Assembly (NCBI GenBank): GCA_036557785.1
Contig: DATBGZ010000026.1
Coordinates: 1-64,000 of the forward strand
Reading direction: 5' to 3'
Origin: DATBGZ01 sp036557785
Lineage (GTDB): Bacteria > Actinomycetota > Actinomycetes > Mycobacteriales > Micromonosporaceae
Length of the DNA: 64,000 nucleotides
The position numbers and the translations under genes are program-made. The first letter of the stretch is position 1. Each line of letters begins with the position of its first letter. This document shows positions 1 to 8,654 of the stretch, one piece after another. The notes under the pieces are model-generated. The model saw nothing but the letters and a program-made list of their open reading frames with translations. It was not told the origin of the DNA and did not search any database.

Positions 1-83
1 GCACCACCGCGACCACCGAGACCGAGCAGGCTGGCCATGGCCAGCAGGCCGGCCATGCCCAGCAGCGGGACCCGAATCAGCAC
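1..83 (-). CDS. 5' end of a possible membrane or secreted protein (runs off the window)
   Basis: Reading leftward from a GTG at 81-83, the frame is open to the window edge (27 codons). It encodes a strongly hydrophobic segment (VPLLGMAGLLAMASLLGLG) of the kind seen in a signal peptide or first membrane helix. A TGA lies in frame three codons upstream of the GTG, so the start cannot be far away. No convincing Shine-Dalgarno sequence is seen. The function cannot be told from this fragment. Confidence 0.3.
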   Translation of the reverse strand, partial: MLIRVPLLGMAGLLAMASLLGLGGRGG

Positions 84-173
84 GACCAGAAATCATCGAC
101 GGTCATCGTGTCCCGCTACCGGGTCCACGAGATCAGGCTAAACCCCCGCGGCCCCGCATGAGGTTGCCTGCGG

Positions 174-1133
174 TCAGCGCGACAGGGCGCTGGCGAGCAG
201 GGCCGCGTCGAGGTTCCCGCCGCTGACCACCGCGACCACGGGACCCTCGCCGAGGCCGAACCGCTCCCGCAGCGCATCGCCGTGGTGCAGCCAAGCGGCC
301 GCGGCCACCGCACCGCTCGGCTCGGCCACCACGCGGTACCCGCGCGCAAGACTGCCCACAGTGGACAGAATCTCGTCCTCGGTCACGGTCACGATCCCGT
401 CCAGACGGGCGGCGAGATGGGCGAACGTGAGCTCGGAGAGCGTGGTGCGCAACCCGTCGGCCACGGTCCGCCCGGTCCGCTCGACCGGCCAGTGCACGAG
501 ACGACCGGTCGCGAGCGACTCGGCGGCGTCCGCGGCGAGCTCCGGCTCGACCCCGATCACCCGGGTCTGCGGCGAGAGCGCTCTGAGCGCCGTGGCGACG
601 CCCGAGGCGAGCCCACCACCGCCGACCGGCACGAGTACGGCGGCCAGCGATGGGGCATCGGCGACGATCTCCAGGCCGATCGTGCCCTGCCCCGCGATGA
701 TGTCGGGATGGTCATAGGGCGGCACGACCGTCATGCCGTGCTCGGCCGCGATCTCGGCGGTCCGGGCCGCTCGCCGGGCGACCGGAACCAGCTCGATCTC
801 AGCACCGAGCAGCCGTACGGCCTCGACCTTGACCGTCGGTGAGACATCGGGCATGACGACCACGCAACCGATCGCGGCGCGCCGGGCAGCGTAGGCGAGC
901 GCCTGCCCGTGGTTGCCGGACGAGTGCGTGATCACGCCGGCAGCCCGCATCGAGGGGGTCAGCGACGCCACCGCGTGCACGGCGCCCCGGATCTTGAAGG
1001 CGCCGGTCGGCTGCAGGCTCTCGGGCTTGAGCAGCAACTGCGGGTAGGCGGGGCTGCCGACCAGCGGCGTGCGTACGGCCACCCCGGCGATCGACGCCGC
1101 CGCAGCCCGGATCTCGTCCAGCGTCACCAGCAT
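174..1133 (-). CDS. threonine/serine dehydratase (PLP-dependent, no ACT domain)
   Basis: A 319-residue fold-type II PLP enzyme of the threonine ammonia-lyase family, which would deaminate threonine or serine to a 2-oxo acid and ammonia in the cytosol. The PLP lysine is K47 in TGAFKIRG. SSGNHG (71-76) is the substrate loop and GGGGL (171-175) the phosphate-binding loop; VVSGGN near the C-terminus is also typical. There is no C-terminal ACT regulatory domain, so it is of the short catabolic type, and isoleucine feedback is not expected. The ATG at 1133 has GGAGG eight bases upstream. Serine racemase or a related hydroxyamino-acid ammonia-lyase cannot be excluded from sequence alone. It stands alone, followed by the lipoprotein gene on the same strand. 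Confidence 0.85.
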   Translation of the reverse strand: MLVTLDEIRAAAASIAGVAVRTPLVGSPAYPQLLLKPESLQPTGAFKIRGAVHAVASLTPSMRAAGVITHSSGNHGQALAYAARRAAIGCVVVMPDVSPTVKVEAVRLLGAEIELVPVARRAARTAEIAAEHGMTVVPPYDHPDIIAGQGTIGLEIVADAPSLAAVLVPVGGGGLASGVATALRALSPQTRVIGVEPELAADAAESLATGRLVHWPVERTGRTVADGLRTTLSELTFAHLAARLDGIVTVTEDEILSTVGSLARGYRVVAEPSGAVAAAAWLHHGDALRERFGLGEGPVVAVVSGGNLDAALLASALSR

Positions 1134-1166
1134 GGCCCGATCCTCCGCCAGCGGCCCTGCCCGGCG

Positions 1167-2159
1167 TCAGTAGGGGAACGCGCGCACGCCCTTGATGGAG
1201 CCGGTCCGGCGTTTCGCGGAGCTGCCGAAGAAGCAGGACGTGGTCCGCTCGCCGGCCGACCACTGGTCCTTGGTGAGGCCGGAGGCGAACGTGTACACCT
1301 CGCTGCCGGGACGGATCAGGTCGGTGGCCGGGATCCCGACGTACGCCGCGCCGACGGGTGGGCAGCCGGTGCTGGTCAGGGACTGGATGCGCGCGGCCGA
1401 GGGATAGTCGCCGTCGGGCAGTGTGTAGGCGCCCACCAGTTCGGCGTCGTGCTCCTGCCCGCACGGCGTGAAGGTGACCGCGAGCACCTGGTCGTGGGTC
1501 GCGTTGAGCTGCACGTCGGCACAGGTGGTCGCGAGCGGGCCGGCGCCGGTCAGCGCGTGGCGCAGGCTCTCGCTGCGCACCACGACCGTACGGTCCAAGC
1601 CGGCGATTTCGACCACCTCGCACCGGAACCAGCGTGCCTGGCCCGCCCACTGGCGCTCGGAGGGCATGACCGGCAGCACCACGAGCGCGCTCGTGTGCGG
1701 ATCCCGGCCGAGGAAGGTCTTGGCCTGCCGGACGCATTCGCCGTAGGCGTAGCGGAACCGGGCGGTGCCGACCGTCGGCACCGTGCTGGAGTCGGTATCC
1801 GCCTGCGCCGGAAAGGTTCCGACAGAAAACGTCTCGCTCAGATGGGGCTTCGTGCAGTCGACCGCGGTCCCGGGCAGGAACGCGAGCGTGAGCCCGGCGG
1901 TCTGCGGGCCATCGGCCGCGGTGCACGCACCTTCGGGGGGCACCGGGACCGACGGCGTCGGCAGCACCGCCCAGTCACCACCGACGGACCCGTCGCCGAC
2001 GCTCGGCGCTGAGGTACAGGCAGCGAGGCCCAGCAGCGGGCCGAGCGCGGCGAGCGCCGCGGCGACGAGGCGAGCGGGGCCACCGCGCCGGTGCGGTGCC
2101 TGAAGCGCCGCGTCGGAGCCCGCACCCGCGCCGGTACGCATGCGTAACCGCACGCCCAT
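1167..2159 (-). CDS. lipoprotein with septum-formation-type domain
   Basis: A 330-residue exported protein. An arginine-rich n-region is followed by a hydrophobic stretch ending in the lipobox LGLAAC (C about residue 48), so it is probably lipid-anchored outside the membrane. The mature part is cysteine-rich and carries two similar motifs, CTKPHLSETF and CGQEHDAELV, which match the C-x2-pH/EH-x-x-E pattern of the Septum_form domain family. ATG at 2159 is preceded by GGGAGGGTGGGC, a strong ribosome-binding site; TATGCT at 2227-2222 (minus strand) could be the -10. The upstream frame stays open, but this start is clearly best. Paired disulfides are likely from the even cysteine pattern. The exact role is unknown. 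Confidence 0.7.
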   Translation of the reverse strand: MGVRLRMRTGAGAGSDAALQAPHRRGGPARLVAAALAALGPLLGLAACTSAPSVGDGSVGGDWAVLPTPSVPVPPEGACTAADGPQTAGLTLAFLPGTAVDCTKPHLSETFSVGTFPAQADTDSSTVPTVGTARFRYAYGECVRQAKTFLGRDPHTSALVVLPVMPSERQWAGQARWFRCEVVEIAGLDRTVVVRSESLRHALTGAGPLATTCADVQLNATHDQVLAVTFTPCGQEHDAELVGAYTLPDGDYPSAARIQSLTSTGCPPVGAAYVGIPATDLIRPGSEVYTFASGLTKDQWSAGERTTSCFFGSSAKRRTGSIKGVRAFPY

Positions 2160-2301
2160 GCCCACCCTCCCTGCCCGCCCGGGCACGATCAGGCGCCGTG
2201 CGTGAACGCCTCGGGAGCGCGAGCATACGGTACGGGTCGGCGTGGCGTCTGTCGGCGAGCCGGCCGGCCAACACCGTCCCTTTGGCGGTACCGCCGAGCG
2301 T

Positions 2302-3126
2302 TCAGGCCACTCCCACGGTGAGGCCGACGTTGTCGATGAGCCGCGTGCCGCCCACCCGCGCCGCGACGAGAAGTCGGGCCGGGCCCCGCTCGGGCGCGGT
2401 GCGCAGGGCAGGGTCGGTGAGCGCGAGGTAGTCCACGTCGAGGTCGTCCAGGTGCGCCCGGGCCGCCCCGAGCACGGCGTCGGTGCCGGCCGGCCCGGCG
2501 GCCGCCCCGGCGTACAGGGCACGGGAGAGCGCCGAGGCCCGGCTGCGATCCGATGCGGAGAGGTACCGGTTGCGGCTGGACAGCGCCAGGCCGTCCGGCT
2601 CCCGTACGGTCGGTACCGCCGCGATCGTGGTCGGCACGTTCAGATCGGCGACCATGGCCCGGATCAGGGTGAGCTGCTGGTAGTCCTTCTCGCCGAAGTA
2701 CGCCACCGTGGCCGCGGTGAGGTTGAGCAGCTTCAGCACGACCGTGAGCACGCCGTCGAAGTGTCCTGGACGGTGGGCACCCTCCAGCACCGTCCCCAGT
2801 GGACCGGACGCCACCCGCACCTCGGGTTCGCCGGTTGGGTAGATCTCCTCGGCCGCTGGGCGGAAGACCGCGTCGACGCCCTGTTCGCGCAGCAGGGCCA
2901 GATCCGCATCGAGTGTGCGCGGGTAGCGGCCGAAGTCCTCGGTGGGACCGAACTGCAGCGGGTTGACGAAGATCGTGGCGAGCACGTGGTCGCACTCGGC
3001 ACGCGCCGTCGCCAGGTTCGCGGCATGGCCCGCGTGCAGGGCCCCCATGGTCAGCACGACCCCGACCCGACCTGCCATGCCGGCCCGCGCCTTCGCCAGC
3101 TCGGACCGGGTGGTGACCTCGATCAC
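2302..3126 (-). CDS. panC: pantothenate synthetase
   Basis: 274 residues, the usual PanC length. The enzyme joins pantoate and beta-alanine using ATP, making pantothenate for coenzyme A. Visible motifs are TMGALHAGH (26-34, the HIGH-like nucleotide-binding motif), FGEKDYQQL (KMSKS-like region) and LSSRNRYLS. Its start overlaps the stop of the upstream DUF2520 gene by four bases (ATGA), so the two are translationally coupled, as in the Rv3603c-Rv3602c pair of M. tuberculosis. panD and coaX, which follow panC in mycobacteria, are not present downstream here. Confidence 0.95.
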   Translation of the reverse strand: MIEVTTRSELAKARAGMAGRVGVVLTMGALHAGHAANLATARAECDHVLATIFVNPLQFGPTEDFGRYPRTLDADLALLREQGVDAVFRPAAEEIYPTGEPEVRVASGPLGTVLEGAHRPGHFDGVLTVVLKLLNLTAATVAYFGEKDYQQLTLIRAMVADLNVPTTIAAVPTVREPDGLALSSRNRYLSASDRSRASALSRALYAGAAAGPAGTDAVLGAARAHLDDLDVDYLALTDPALRTAPERGPARLLVAARVGGTRLIDNVGLTVGVA

Positions 3127-4046
3127 GTACGGAGCTCCACAGTGGACGATTGCTGGGCCAGGACCCCGAGCAGCGGCTCGGCGTCGATCGGGCGCAGCCG
3201 GCCCGCCGCGATCGCGCGGTCGGCGGTCCGGCGCGCGAGGGCGAGGTACGCGGCCAGGGACTGCGGCGCCACCCGGCGCAGTTCGTCGAGGTGGCGCGCG
3301 ATGGTGCCGGCGTCACCACGGGCCACGGGCCCGGTCAGGGCGGCGTCGCCGTAGCTGAGCGTGTTCTCCAGCGCGGCCCGCAGCAGCGGCCCGAGCACGC
3401 GCTCCGGGTGCTGTACACCGGCATCATGCAGGCGGTCCATCGCCTCATTGGTGAGCGTCACCAGATGGTTGGCGCCGTGGGCAAGTGCCGCGTGGTAGAG
3501 CGGACGGGCGTCCTCCTCGACCCACTCCACGCCGCCGCCGAGGTCGGCGACGAGTCGCGTGGCGAGGGCCCGAAGCCGCGGCTGCACGGTCACCCCGAAG
3601 CTGATGCCCTCCGCGAGCCGGTCCAGGTCCCGGGCGTGACCGGTGAAGGTCATCGCGGGGTGCAGCGCGATGCCGTGCGCACCCGCGGCGGTCGCGGGGT
3701 CCAGCACCGCGAGCCCGTGCGCGCCCGAGGTATGCACGACGACCTGGCCGGGGCTCAGGACTCCTGCCGCGGCGAGGCCGCGCACGAGTGGGGCGAGCGC
3801 GTCGTCGGGGACCGCGACCAACACCACGTCCACGCCGTTCGGGGAGCCGGCGCGGGGGACATCGACGGCGGGCAGGATGCCGGCGTCGGGCAGCAGGCGG
3901 GCGATCCGGTCGATGCTCGCGGCGGAGACGCCGGAGGCCGCGACGATCCGGTGTCCGGCGGTGGCGAGGGCGGCGCCGAGCACGGCACCGACGCGTCCCG
4001 CTCCGATCACGCCGACCGTCAGCCGACGCGTGCGCGATGGGTTCAT
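3123..4046 (-). CDS. Rossmann-like, DUF2520 domain protein next to panC
   Basis: 307 residues. An N-terminal Rossmann fold (VIGAGRVG near residue 12, then VVLVAVPDD) is followed by an all-helical DUF2520 C-terminal half, as in ketopantoate-reductase/6-phosphogluconate-type dehydrogenases. Homologues sit directly before panC in many actinobacteria, which suggests a role in pantothenate supply, possibly NAD(P)H-dependent reduction of ketopantoate; this is inference. The chosen ATG (4046) begins MNPSRTRR, immediately before the Rossmann strand. The frame is open further upstream but has no better start. The stop overlaps panC by four bases. Confidence 0.8.
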   Translation of the reverse strand: MNPSRTRRLTVGVIGAGRVGAVLGAALATAGHRIVAASGVSAASIDRIARLLPDAGILPAVDVPRAGSPNGVDVVLVAVPDDALAPLVRGLAAAGVLSPGQVVVHTSGAHGLAVLDPATAAGAHGIALHPAMTFTGHARDLDRLAEGISFGVTVQPRLRALATRLVADLGGGVEWVEEDARPLYHAALAHGANHLVTLTNEAMDRLHDAGVQHPERVLGPLLRAALENTLSYGDAALTGPVARGDAGTIARHLDELRRVAPQSLAAYLALARRTADRAIAAGRLRPIDAEPLLGVLAQQSSTVELRT

Positions 4047-4181
4047 GTGTGATCCAGTCCTCGGTGGTACCGGTCGCCTGCCAGTATCCATCGCCGGGGC
4101 CGCCGAGAGTCGCTCTGTGGCGGTTTTCACTGCCCTCCGATAGCCTGACCCGGTCGACGACACGTGATGGGGGATCACGGC

Positions 4182-4607
4182 ATGGCGGAGCAGGCAGCCC
4201 AGGCACGGCCAGCGTCAGGCGAGACGTTCGTCCGGTACACGGTGGAGATCGACAGCCTCGCGGACTTCGGGACATTCATCCAGAAAGAGATGGACCGAAA
4301 TCTCCACCCGGCGGTCGGCCACATCGTGACCGACTCGCCCCACGGCCTGACCTGGGGCGACTGGCTGCACAGCCCCGCGGTGAGCCGATCACGCGGCCAC
4401 TACGGCGACGCTCATCGGCAGGCCGTGCAGAACCTGCGTCTGTACCTCGAGGCGGGCGCGGTCATGATCGCGGTCATCGACCGGGTGATGCAGACCTATC
4501 GCAACAGCGAAGAGATGGCTCGACTCTCCACGCAGGACGTTCTGAGCACGTTCACCGCGGTGCGCGATGAGAGGACCGCGGACCGCGCCGCGCGGGCGAA
4601 GGCCTGA
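4182..4607 (+). CDS. small helical protein of unknown function, possible type VII secretion substrate
   Basis: 141 residues, predicted mostly helical, with no signal peptide or membrane segment. A tryptophan-rich turn (LTWGDWL, about residue 66) is followed by a long helix ending in YRNSEE, which fits the YxxxD/E export motif of type VII substrates. It lacks a clear WXG motif and has no paired partner gene. ATG 4182 has GGGGG at 4169-4173; a GTG at 4164 is a weaker alternative. TAGCCT at 4141-4146 could be its -10. The assignment to type VII secretion is inference from the motif and from eccC/eccD and a mycosin elsewhere in the window. Confidence 0.55.
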   Translation: MAEQAAQARPASGETFVRYTVEIDSLADFGTFIQKEMDRNLHPAVGHIVTDSPHGLTWGDWLHSPAVSRSRGHYGDAHRQAVQNLRLYLEAGAVMIAVIDRVMQTYRNSEEMARLSTQDVLSTFTAVRDERTADRAARAKA

Positions 4608-4629
4608 CGAACCGCTTCGCGACCCTCGC

Positions 4630-5682
4630 TCACCACTCGGGCGAACGGGGGCGCGGGTGGTCGCGGTCGTCGTACCGGCCCCGGTCCGGTCCCCGGTCGT
4701 AGCCGCCGTACCCGCGCTCACGCTCGTCGGGCCGGTCGTACCCCCGCTCCCGTTCGTAGCCACGGTCGCGTTCGTGGCCGCGGTCACGGTCGTAGCCACG
4801 CTCCCGGTCGTACGCCCGCTCCCGGTCGTAGCGGTCCGGTTCGCGGTCGGGGCGGTCGTACCCCCGGCGCGGGCCGTGCCGGTCCTCCTCGGAGCGGTCG
4901 TAGCCACGCTCACGGTCATCAAAGCGAGCCCGGTCGTCATAGCGAGCCCGGTCGTCGTGGCGGTCGTCCCGGTGGCGATCAGCGCCGTACCGGTCGTCCC
5001 GGTCATCGACGTACCGGCCCGCCGCCTCGCCCCGTGACGGTGGCAGCGCTCGCGTGCCGGGCCGCGCCTCCGACCACGGACGGTCGTCCCAGCGCTCGTC
5101 GCGGTCGTCGGAGCCTTCGCTCCACTCACCCTCGACGGCCCGCCCACCGCGCCCGTACGCCGACCGGCTGCCATAGACGGTGCCGGTGTCGTCGTACATG
5201 GTCCGGCGGGTGACGTGCACGGTCTCGATGCGGCGCCCGCCCGGCGGCGCGCCCGCCGGACCGGGACCGATCGCGGCCGGCCCGTTCGGGTCGAAGTAGG
5301 ACATGGCCTGCGCCTCGTCCACCTGGGCCCGCAGGTCTTCGATCGTGGCATTGAGCATGTGAATGCGTTCCGTCAACGCCGCTGCGGTGTGCCGCGCGAC
5401 GTGAGCCGTCTCGCTCTGCGTGCGCAGCCGGATCCGCTCCATCTCGTCGAGCACCCGATGCTCGATGTCGACGCGCACCATGTCGACGCTTGGCCGGATC
5501 GCCATCGAGACGGCGAGCATCACGATCGTGAGCACGGCGAGCACCACGGCGACGCGCAGCGCGCCGGTGCTCTGGCCGAAGAGGAGGATGAGGACCGCGA
5601 CCGGGGCGAGCGCCATGCCACCCCAGAAGAGCCCCTGCGGCACCTTCCCACGCCGACCAGCCCGAGGGTGGTTTGCCGGCAT
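4630..5682 (-). CDS. membrane protein with coiled coil and Arg/Asp/Tyr-rich repeat tail
   Basis: 350 residues in three zones. Residues about 17-60 form two membrane helices. About 65-120 is a likely coiled coil (DEMERIRLRTQSETAHVA onward). From about 200 to the end is a low-complexity tail dominated by D, R, Y, E and G, with imperfect repeats such as ERGYDRDRGHERDRGYERE. The tail is highly charged and probably disordered. The position between the DUF2520 gene and the permease recalls the membrane protein Rv3604c in mycobacteria, but I see no sequence basis for calling it an orthologue. It ends 22 bases from the convergent upstream gene, with no clear terminator. Confidence 0.65.
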   Translation of the reverse strand: MPANHPRAGRRGKVPQGLFWGGMALAPVAVLILLFGQSTGALRVAVVLAVLTIVMLAVSMAIRPSVDMVRVDIEHRVLDEMERIRLRTQSETAHVARHTAAALTERIHMLNATIEDLRAQVDEAQAMSYFDPNGPAAIGPGPAGAPPGGRRIETVHVTRRTMYDDTGTVYGSRSAYGRGGRAVEGEWSEGSDDRDERWDDRPWSEARPGTRALPPSRGEAAGRYVDDRDDRYGADRHRDDRHDDRARYDDRARFDDRERGYDRSEEDRHGPRRGYDRPDREPDRYDRERAYDRERGYDRDRGHERDRGYERERGYDRPDERERGYGGYDRGPDRGRYDDRDHPRPRSPEW

Positions 5683-5776
5683 GATGGCAGACTATCGGGA
5701 TCCTGCGACGCCCGCGAGCCAGGGCATGCGCCCGCCCGGGCCTGCGGCGGTCCCCCGTGGCCCGGATCTCACGGGG

Positions 5777-7027
5777 TCAGCCGGAGGTTCCCCAACCGTC
5801 GTCGGAGGACCACAGACCGCCGGCGGGTGTCGGGCCGGGTCGCCAGGGCGCGCCGCGCGGCTTCAGGCCGAACGGGTCATCATCATCAGTCGCCGGACGC
5901 AGGACCGGGCGACCGAAACGCTCGACGAGCCGGGTGACTGCCAGCCCCACGCCGACGGTCACGGCCACCACCGCCTCCATTGACCAGGACGGGTGCTTGG
6001 CCTGGATCCACGCGAGCGACAGCGCCAGCAGGCACGCCGCGAGGACGGTGCCGAGGACTCCCCCGCGCCGACCGAAGGCACTGGTGCCGCCGAGCAGAGC
6101 GGCACCGAGGCCGAGAGCGGAGAGCAACGCCACCGACTCGAGGCCGCCGGTGGTGGTTGTGATGGCCGGTGTGCTCGGAGCCCGCAGCGCCCCGAGCACA
6201 CCGGCCATCACGGCCACCACGGTCGAGCCGACGGTCGCGCCGAGCGCGATCAGGGCGGCGGCCCGGGTCCGGCGCCGAGCCGGGTCGGCGACCGGGCGGA
6301 ACCGCGCGAAGCCGCGCCGCACACCTGGCGCGACGCCGAAGATGCTCCCGACCACGCTGAGCGCGACGAACCCGCCGAACCAGAGGTACGCGTCACCGCC
6401 CGGGGCGTAGCCGAGCTGCGAGACACCCGGCGGCCGGCTGGCGCTCCACGCGCTCAGGGCGAGCAGTGCACCGAGGCTCGCCGCCCACGACGGCACGTGC
6501 AGGCCGACCACGACCAGACCCTGGACCACGCCGATGCCGATGCCGATGCCGATCGCGGTGAGGGTGGCCGTGCCCCAGGAACCCGAGCCGTTCTCCGAGA
6601 CGTAGATGCCGGCGAAGACGGCGATCCCGCCGACCGCGAGGTTCGGGACACCCGCGCGCAGGCCGAGCGCGCTCGCGACCGCGAGCAGGCCGATCTGGGT
6701 GCAGTCAAGGAGAATGTCGTGCCGCGAGTCACCGCTCAGCGCGCCGGGCCGGGCGCTGATCAGGGCCATGCTGGCGAGGACAACAGCCGCGGCGAGCACG
6801 AGCTCCCACACGCCATGGACCAGCATGCGATCACGACCCGGCTCGCCATCGTTCGGGTCGTCGAAGACGTAGTGCAGGTTCGGGATGGCTGCGGTGGGGG
6901 TGGTCGGCTCACCGGCGGCGGTCACCGCGGCGAAGCCTTGGGTGTCCCGCTGCACGGCACGAAACTCTCCACTGGACACGCCCAGCGACCGGCCGGCTCC
7001 GGTTTGTGAACCCTGCTCGAAAGCCAT
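5777..7027 (-). CDS. polytopic membrane protein, ABC permease-like (branched-chain amino acid/sugar permease type)
   Basis: 416 residues with about eight to ten hydrophobic helices from residue about 75 onward, preceded by a soluble N-terminus. The glycine-rich segments (ALGLRAGVPNLAVGGIAVFAG and GIGIGIGVVQG) resemble the BPD_transp_2 permease family, in which GxPNLxVG marks the core loop. No ABC ATPase or binding protein gene is nearby, so the transport role is uncertain. ATG 7027 has GGGAGC at a good distance. It lies in the folate/pantothenate block, downstream of the DUF3180 gene after a gap of about 130 bases. Confidence 0.6.
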   Translation of the reverse strand: MAFEQGSQTGAGRSLGVSSGEFRAVQRDTQGFAAVTAAGEPTTPTAAIPNLHYVFDDPNDGEPGRDRMLVHGVWELVLAAAVVLASMALISARPGALSGDSRHDILLDCTQIGLLAVASALGLRAGVPNLAVGGIAVFAGIYVSENGSGSWGTATLTAIGIGIGIGVVQGLVVVGLHVPSWAASLGALLALSAWSASRPPGVSQLGYAPGGDAYLWFGGFVALSVVGSIFGVAPGVRRGFARFRPVADPARRRTRAAALIALGATVGSTVVAVMAGVLGALRAPSTPAITTTTGGLESVALLSALGLGAALLGGTSAFGRRGGVLGTVLAACLLALSLAWIQAKHPSWSMEAVVAVTVGVGLAVTRLVERFGRPVLRPATDDDDPFGLKPRGAPWRPGPTPAGGLWSSDDGWGTSG

Positions 7028-7158
7028 GGTCTGCTCCCAATGTGTCGGGTCGCACCGTACCCGGCCGTCAGCGCGAGGGAAAGTCCTGTGTTGTCCGAGT
7101 CGACGCGGATCCAGCACGTTGGCCAGGGCCCATGGCTGACCGGGCCGCTGACCGGGCG

Positions 7159-7686
7159 TTATGACCGTTGCTCGTGGGACTCATCGTCCTCGTCGTCGGG
7201 CTCCTTCGGCACGCGGCAGGCCCGTTCGAGGAGCAGTGCGGCGGCGACGAGTCCGAGCGCTCCGACGACGCCGGCGATCGATGGAGCGAGGTTGCGGTCG
7301 GCCACCGCCAGCCGCCCCCGCTCGGAGAGGGCCCACGCCGCCACGCCCCCGTAGGCGCCAGCGAAGATCGCGCCGCCCAGCGATGACGCCTTGGCCAGCA
7401 CGGCCAGCCGCGCCACGAACAAGGGATTGAGCACTCCCGCTCGGGGGCGCCGCTCGATGCGCGCCTTCGTGTTGTGCGCGGCGATGCCCTCGACCACCGC
7501 GAGGCCCGCCATCGTGAGGCCGGCCAGCCAGGTGACATCGGGCAGCTCGCCGAAGTGTCGACGGATGAGGAGGAACACGACCGCGGCCGTCAGGACCGCG
7601 GCGAGGACCAGATTGCCGGGCCGGGTCGGGGTAAGGCCCCCGCGGGGCGGCCCGCCCGGCCGGGATCGTGGCCCGGTGTCAGTCAT
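7159..7686 (-). CDS. DUF3180 membrane protein
   Basis: 175 residues with four predicted membrane helices (about 25-42, 52-68, 93-115 and 133-152) and an acidic C-terminal tail. It matches the DUF3180 family, whose members lie just after folK in actinobacteria (Rv3605c in M. tuberculosis). The gene is 11 bases downstream of folB-folK and is evidently co-transcribed with it. The function is unknown; a link to folate metabolism rests on context only. Confidence 0.8.
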   Translation of the reverse strand: MTDTGPRSRPGGPPRGGLTPTRPGNLVLAAVLTAAVVFLLIRRHFGELPDVTWLAGLTMAGLAVVEGIAAHNTKARIERRPRAGVLNPLFVARLAVLAKASSLGGAIFAGAYGGVAAWALSERGRLAVADRNLAPSIAGVVGALGLVAAALLLERACRVPKEPDDEDDESHEQRS

Positions 7687-7697
7687 TGATCACCAGG

Positions 7698-8654
7698 CTA
7701 CACGTCGGCGCTCAGGCTGAGGTCGGCGCGCCGGACGACACCGGGGAGATCGGCGGCAACCTCCGGGCCGCGCAGAAGGTCAGCGACCCGACCGTGCCCC
7801 GGCAGATCCGCGTCGGGGTCCAGATCCAGCCAGGGCACCAGGACGAACGCCCGTACGTGGGCCCGCGGATGCGGGACCATCCACTCGGGATCGTCGGCGT
7901 GTACCGGGCTGCCGTCGGCGGTCCAGACCGCGATCACGTCGACGTCGAGCGGGCGCGGACCGTAGCGTCGTGCCGGGTCCCGGACGCGACCCGCGACCCG
8001 CTCAAGCTCCGCCGCGCGCGCCAGCCAGGTCCGCTCCGGCACCGGGGCCTCGACCAGCAGCGCCGCATTGAGATACGCCGGTTGGTCCGGATCGCCCCAC
8101 GGGGGTGTTTCGTACACATGGGACAGTCCCCGAACGGTGTCGCCGAGACCCTCGACAGCGCCGCGAAGGTTGGCGAGCCGGTCACCAAGGTTGCTGCCGA
8201 TGGAGAGCACGGCCCGGGTCACCGCCTGGGCACCGGAGCGGCGCAGGGTCACCGACACGTCGCTGAACCGGTGGGGGATCGGGGCACTCGGCTTGTGTAC
8301 GGTCACCGTGGCCGCCTCGACGCGCGGGTGGGCGAGACATGCGTTGCTGAGGCGCGCAGCGAGGGTCTCGATCAGGTTGACCGGCTCGCCCGCGACGATC
8401 GCGACGAGTCGGTCCGCGAGCTCCCCATAGTGGACGGTCAGCTCCAGGCTGTCGCTGGCGGCGGCCGCGGAGAGGTCGAGCTCGAGCACCACGTCGACGA
8501 CGAAGTCCTGCCCCTGCTCCCGCTCGGAACCGAAGACGCCGTGGTAGCCGCGCACCCGCAACCCGGTGAGCCCGATCGTGTCCTTCTGCGGCGGGCGCGG
8601 CGTGGGCGGGTCCTGCATCATGGGCGGGCGCAGCCTGGGCGGGTCTTGTGTCAC
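7698..8654 (-). CDS. folK: bifunctional dihydroneopterin aldolase / HPPK (fused FolB-FolK)
   Basis: 318 residues joining two folate enzymes. Residues about 25-138 are dihydroneopterin aldolase (FolB): RGYHGVFGSE, the catalytic glutamate in LIETLA and the lysine in VHKPSAPIP. Residues about 145-310 are 6-hydroxymethyl-dihydropterin pyrophosphokinase (FolK): SIGSNLGDR, and RYGPRPLDVDVI, the family's RxGPRxLDLDI signature. The product converts dihydroneopterin to the substrate of FolP. The GTG start (8654) overlaps the folP stop (GTGA). A short proline-rich leader precedes the FolB domain, and an internal ATG there is an alternative start. In M. tuberculosis the two are separate genes. Confidence 0.9.
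   Translation of the reverse strand: MTQDPPRLRPPMMQDPPTPRPPQKDTIGLTGLRVRGYHGVFGSEREQGQDFVVDVVLELDLSAAAASDSLELTVHYGELADRLVAIVAGEPVNLIETLAARLSNACLAHPRVEAATVTVHKPSAPIPHRFSDVSVTLRRSGAQAVTRAVLSIGSNLGDRLANLRGAVEGLGDTVRGLSHVYETPPWGDPDQPAYLNAALLVEAPVPERTWLARAAELERVAGRVRDPARRYGPRPLDVDVIAVWTADGSPVHADDPEWMVPHPRAHVRAFVLVPWLDLDPDADLPGHGRVADLLRGPEVAADLPGVVRRADLSLSADV

Noticed and set aside
4680..4990. Repetitive DNA that looks at first like a direct-repeat or CRISPR array
   Set aside because: Repeats are short and imperfect, have no spacers, and encode the Arg/Asp/Tyr tail of the membrane protein in frame.
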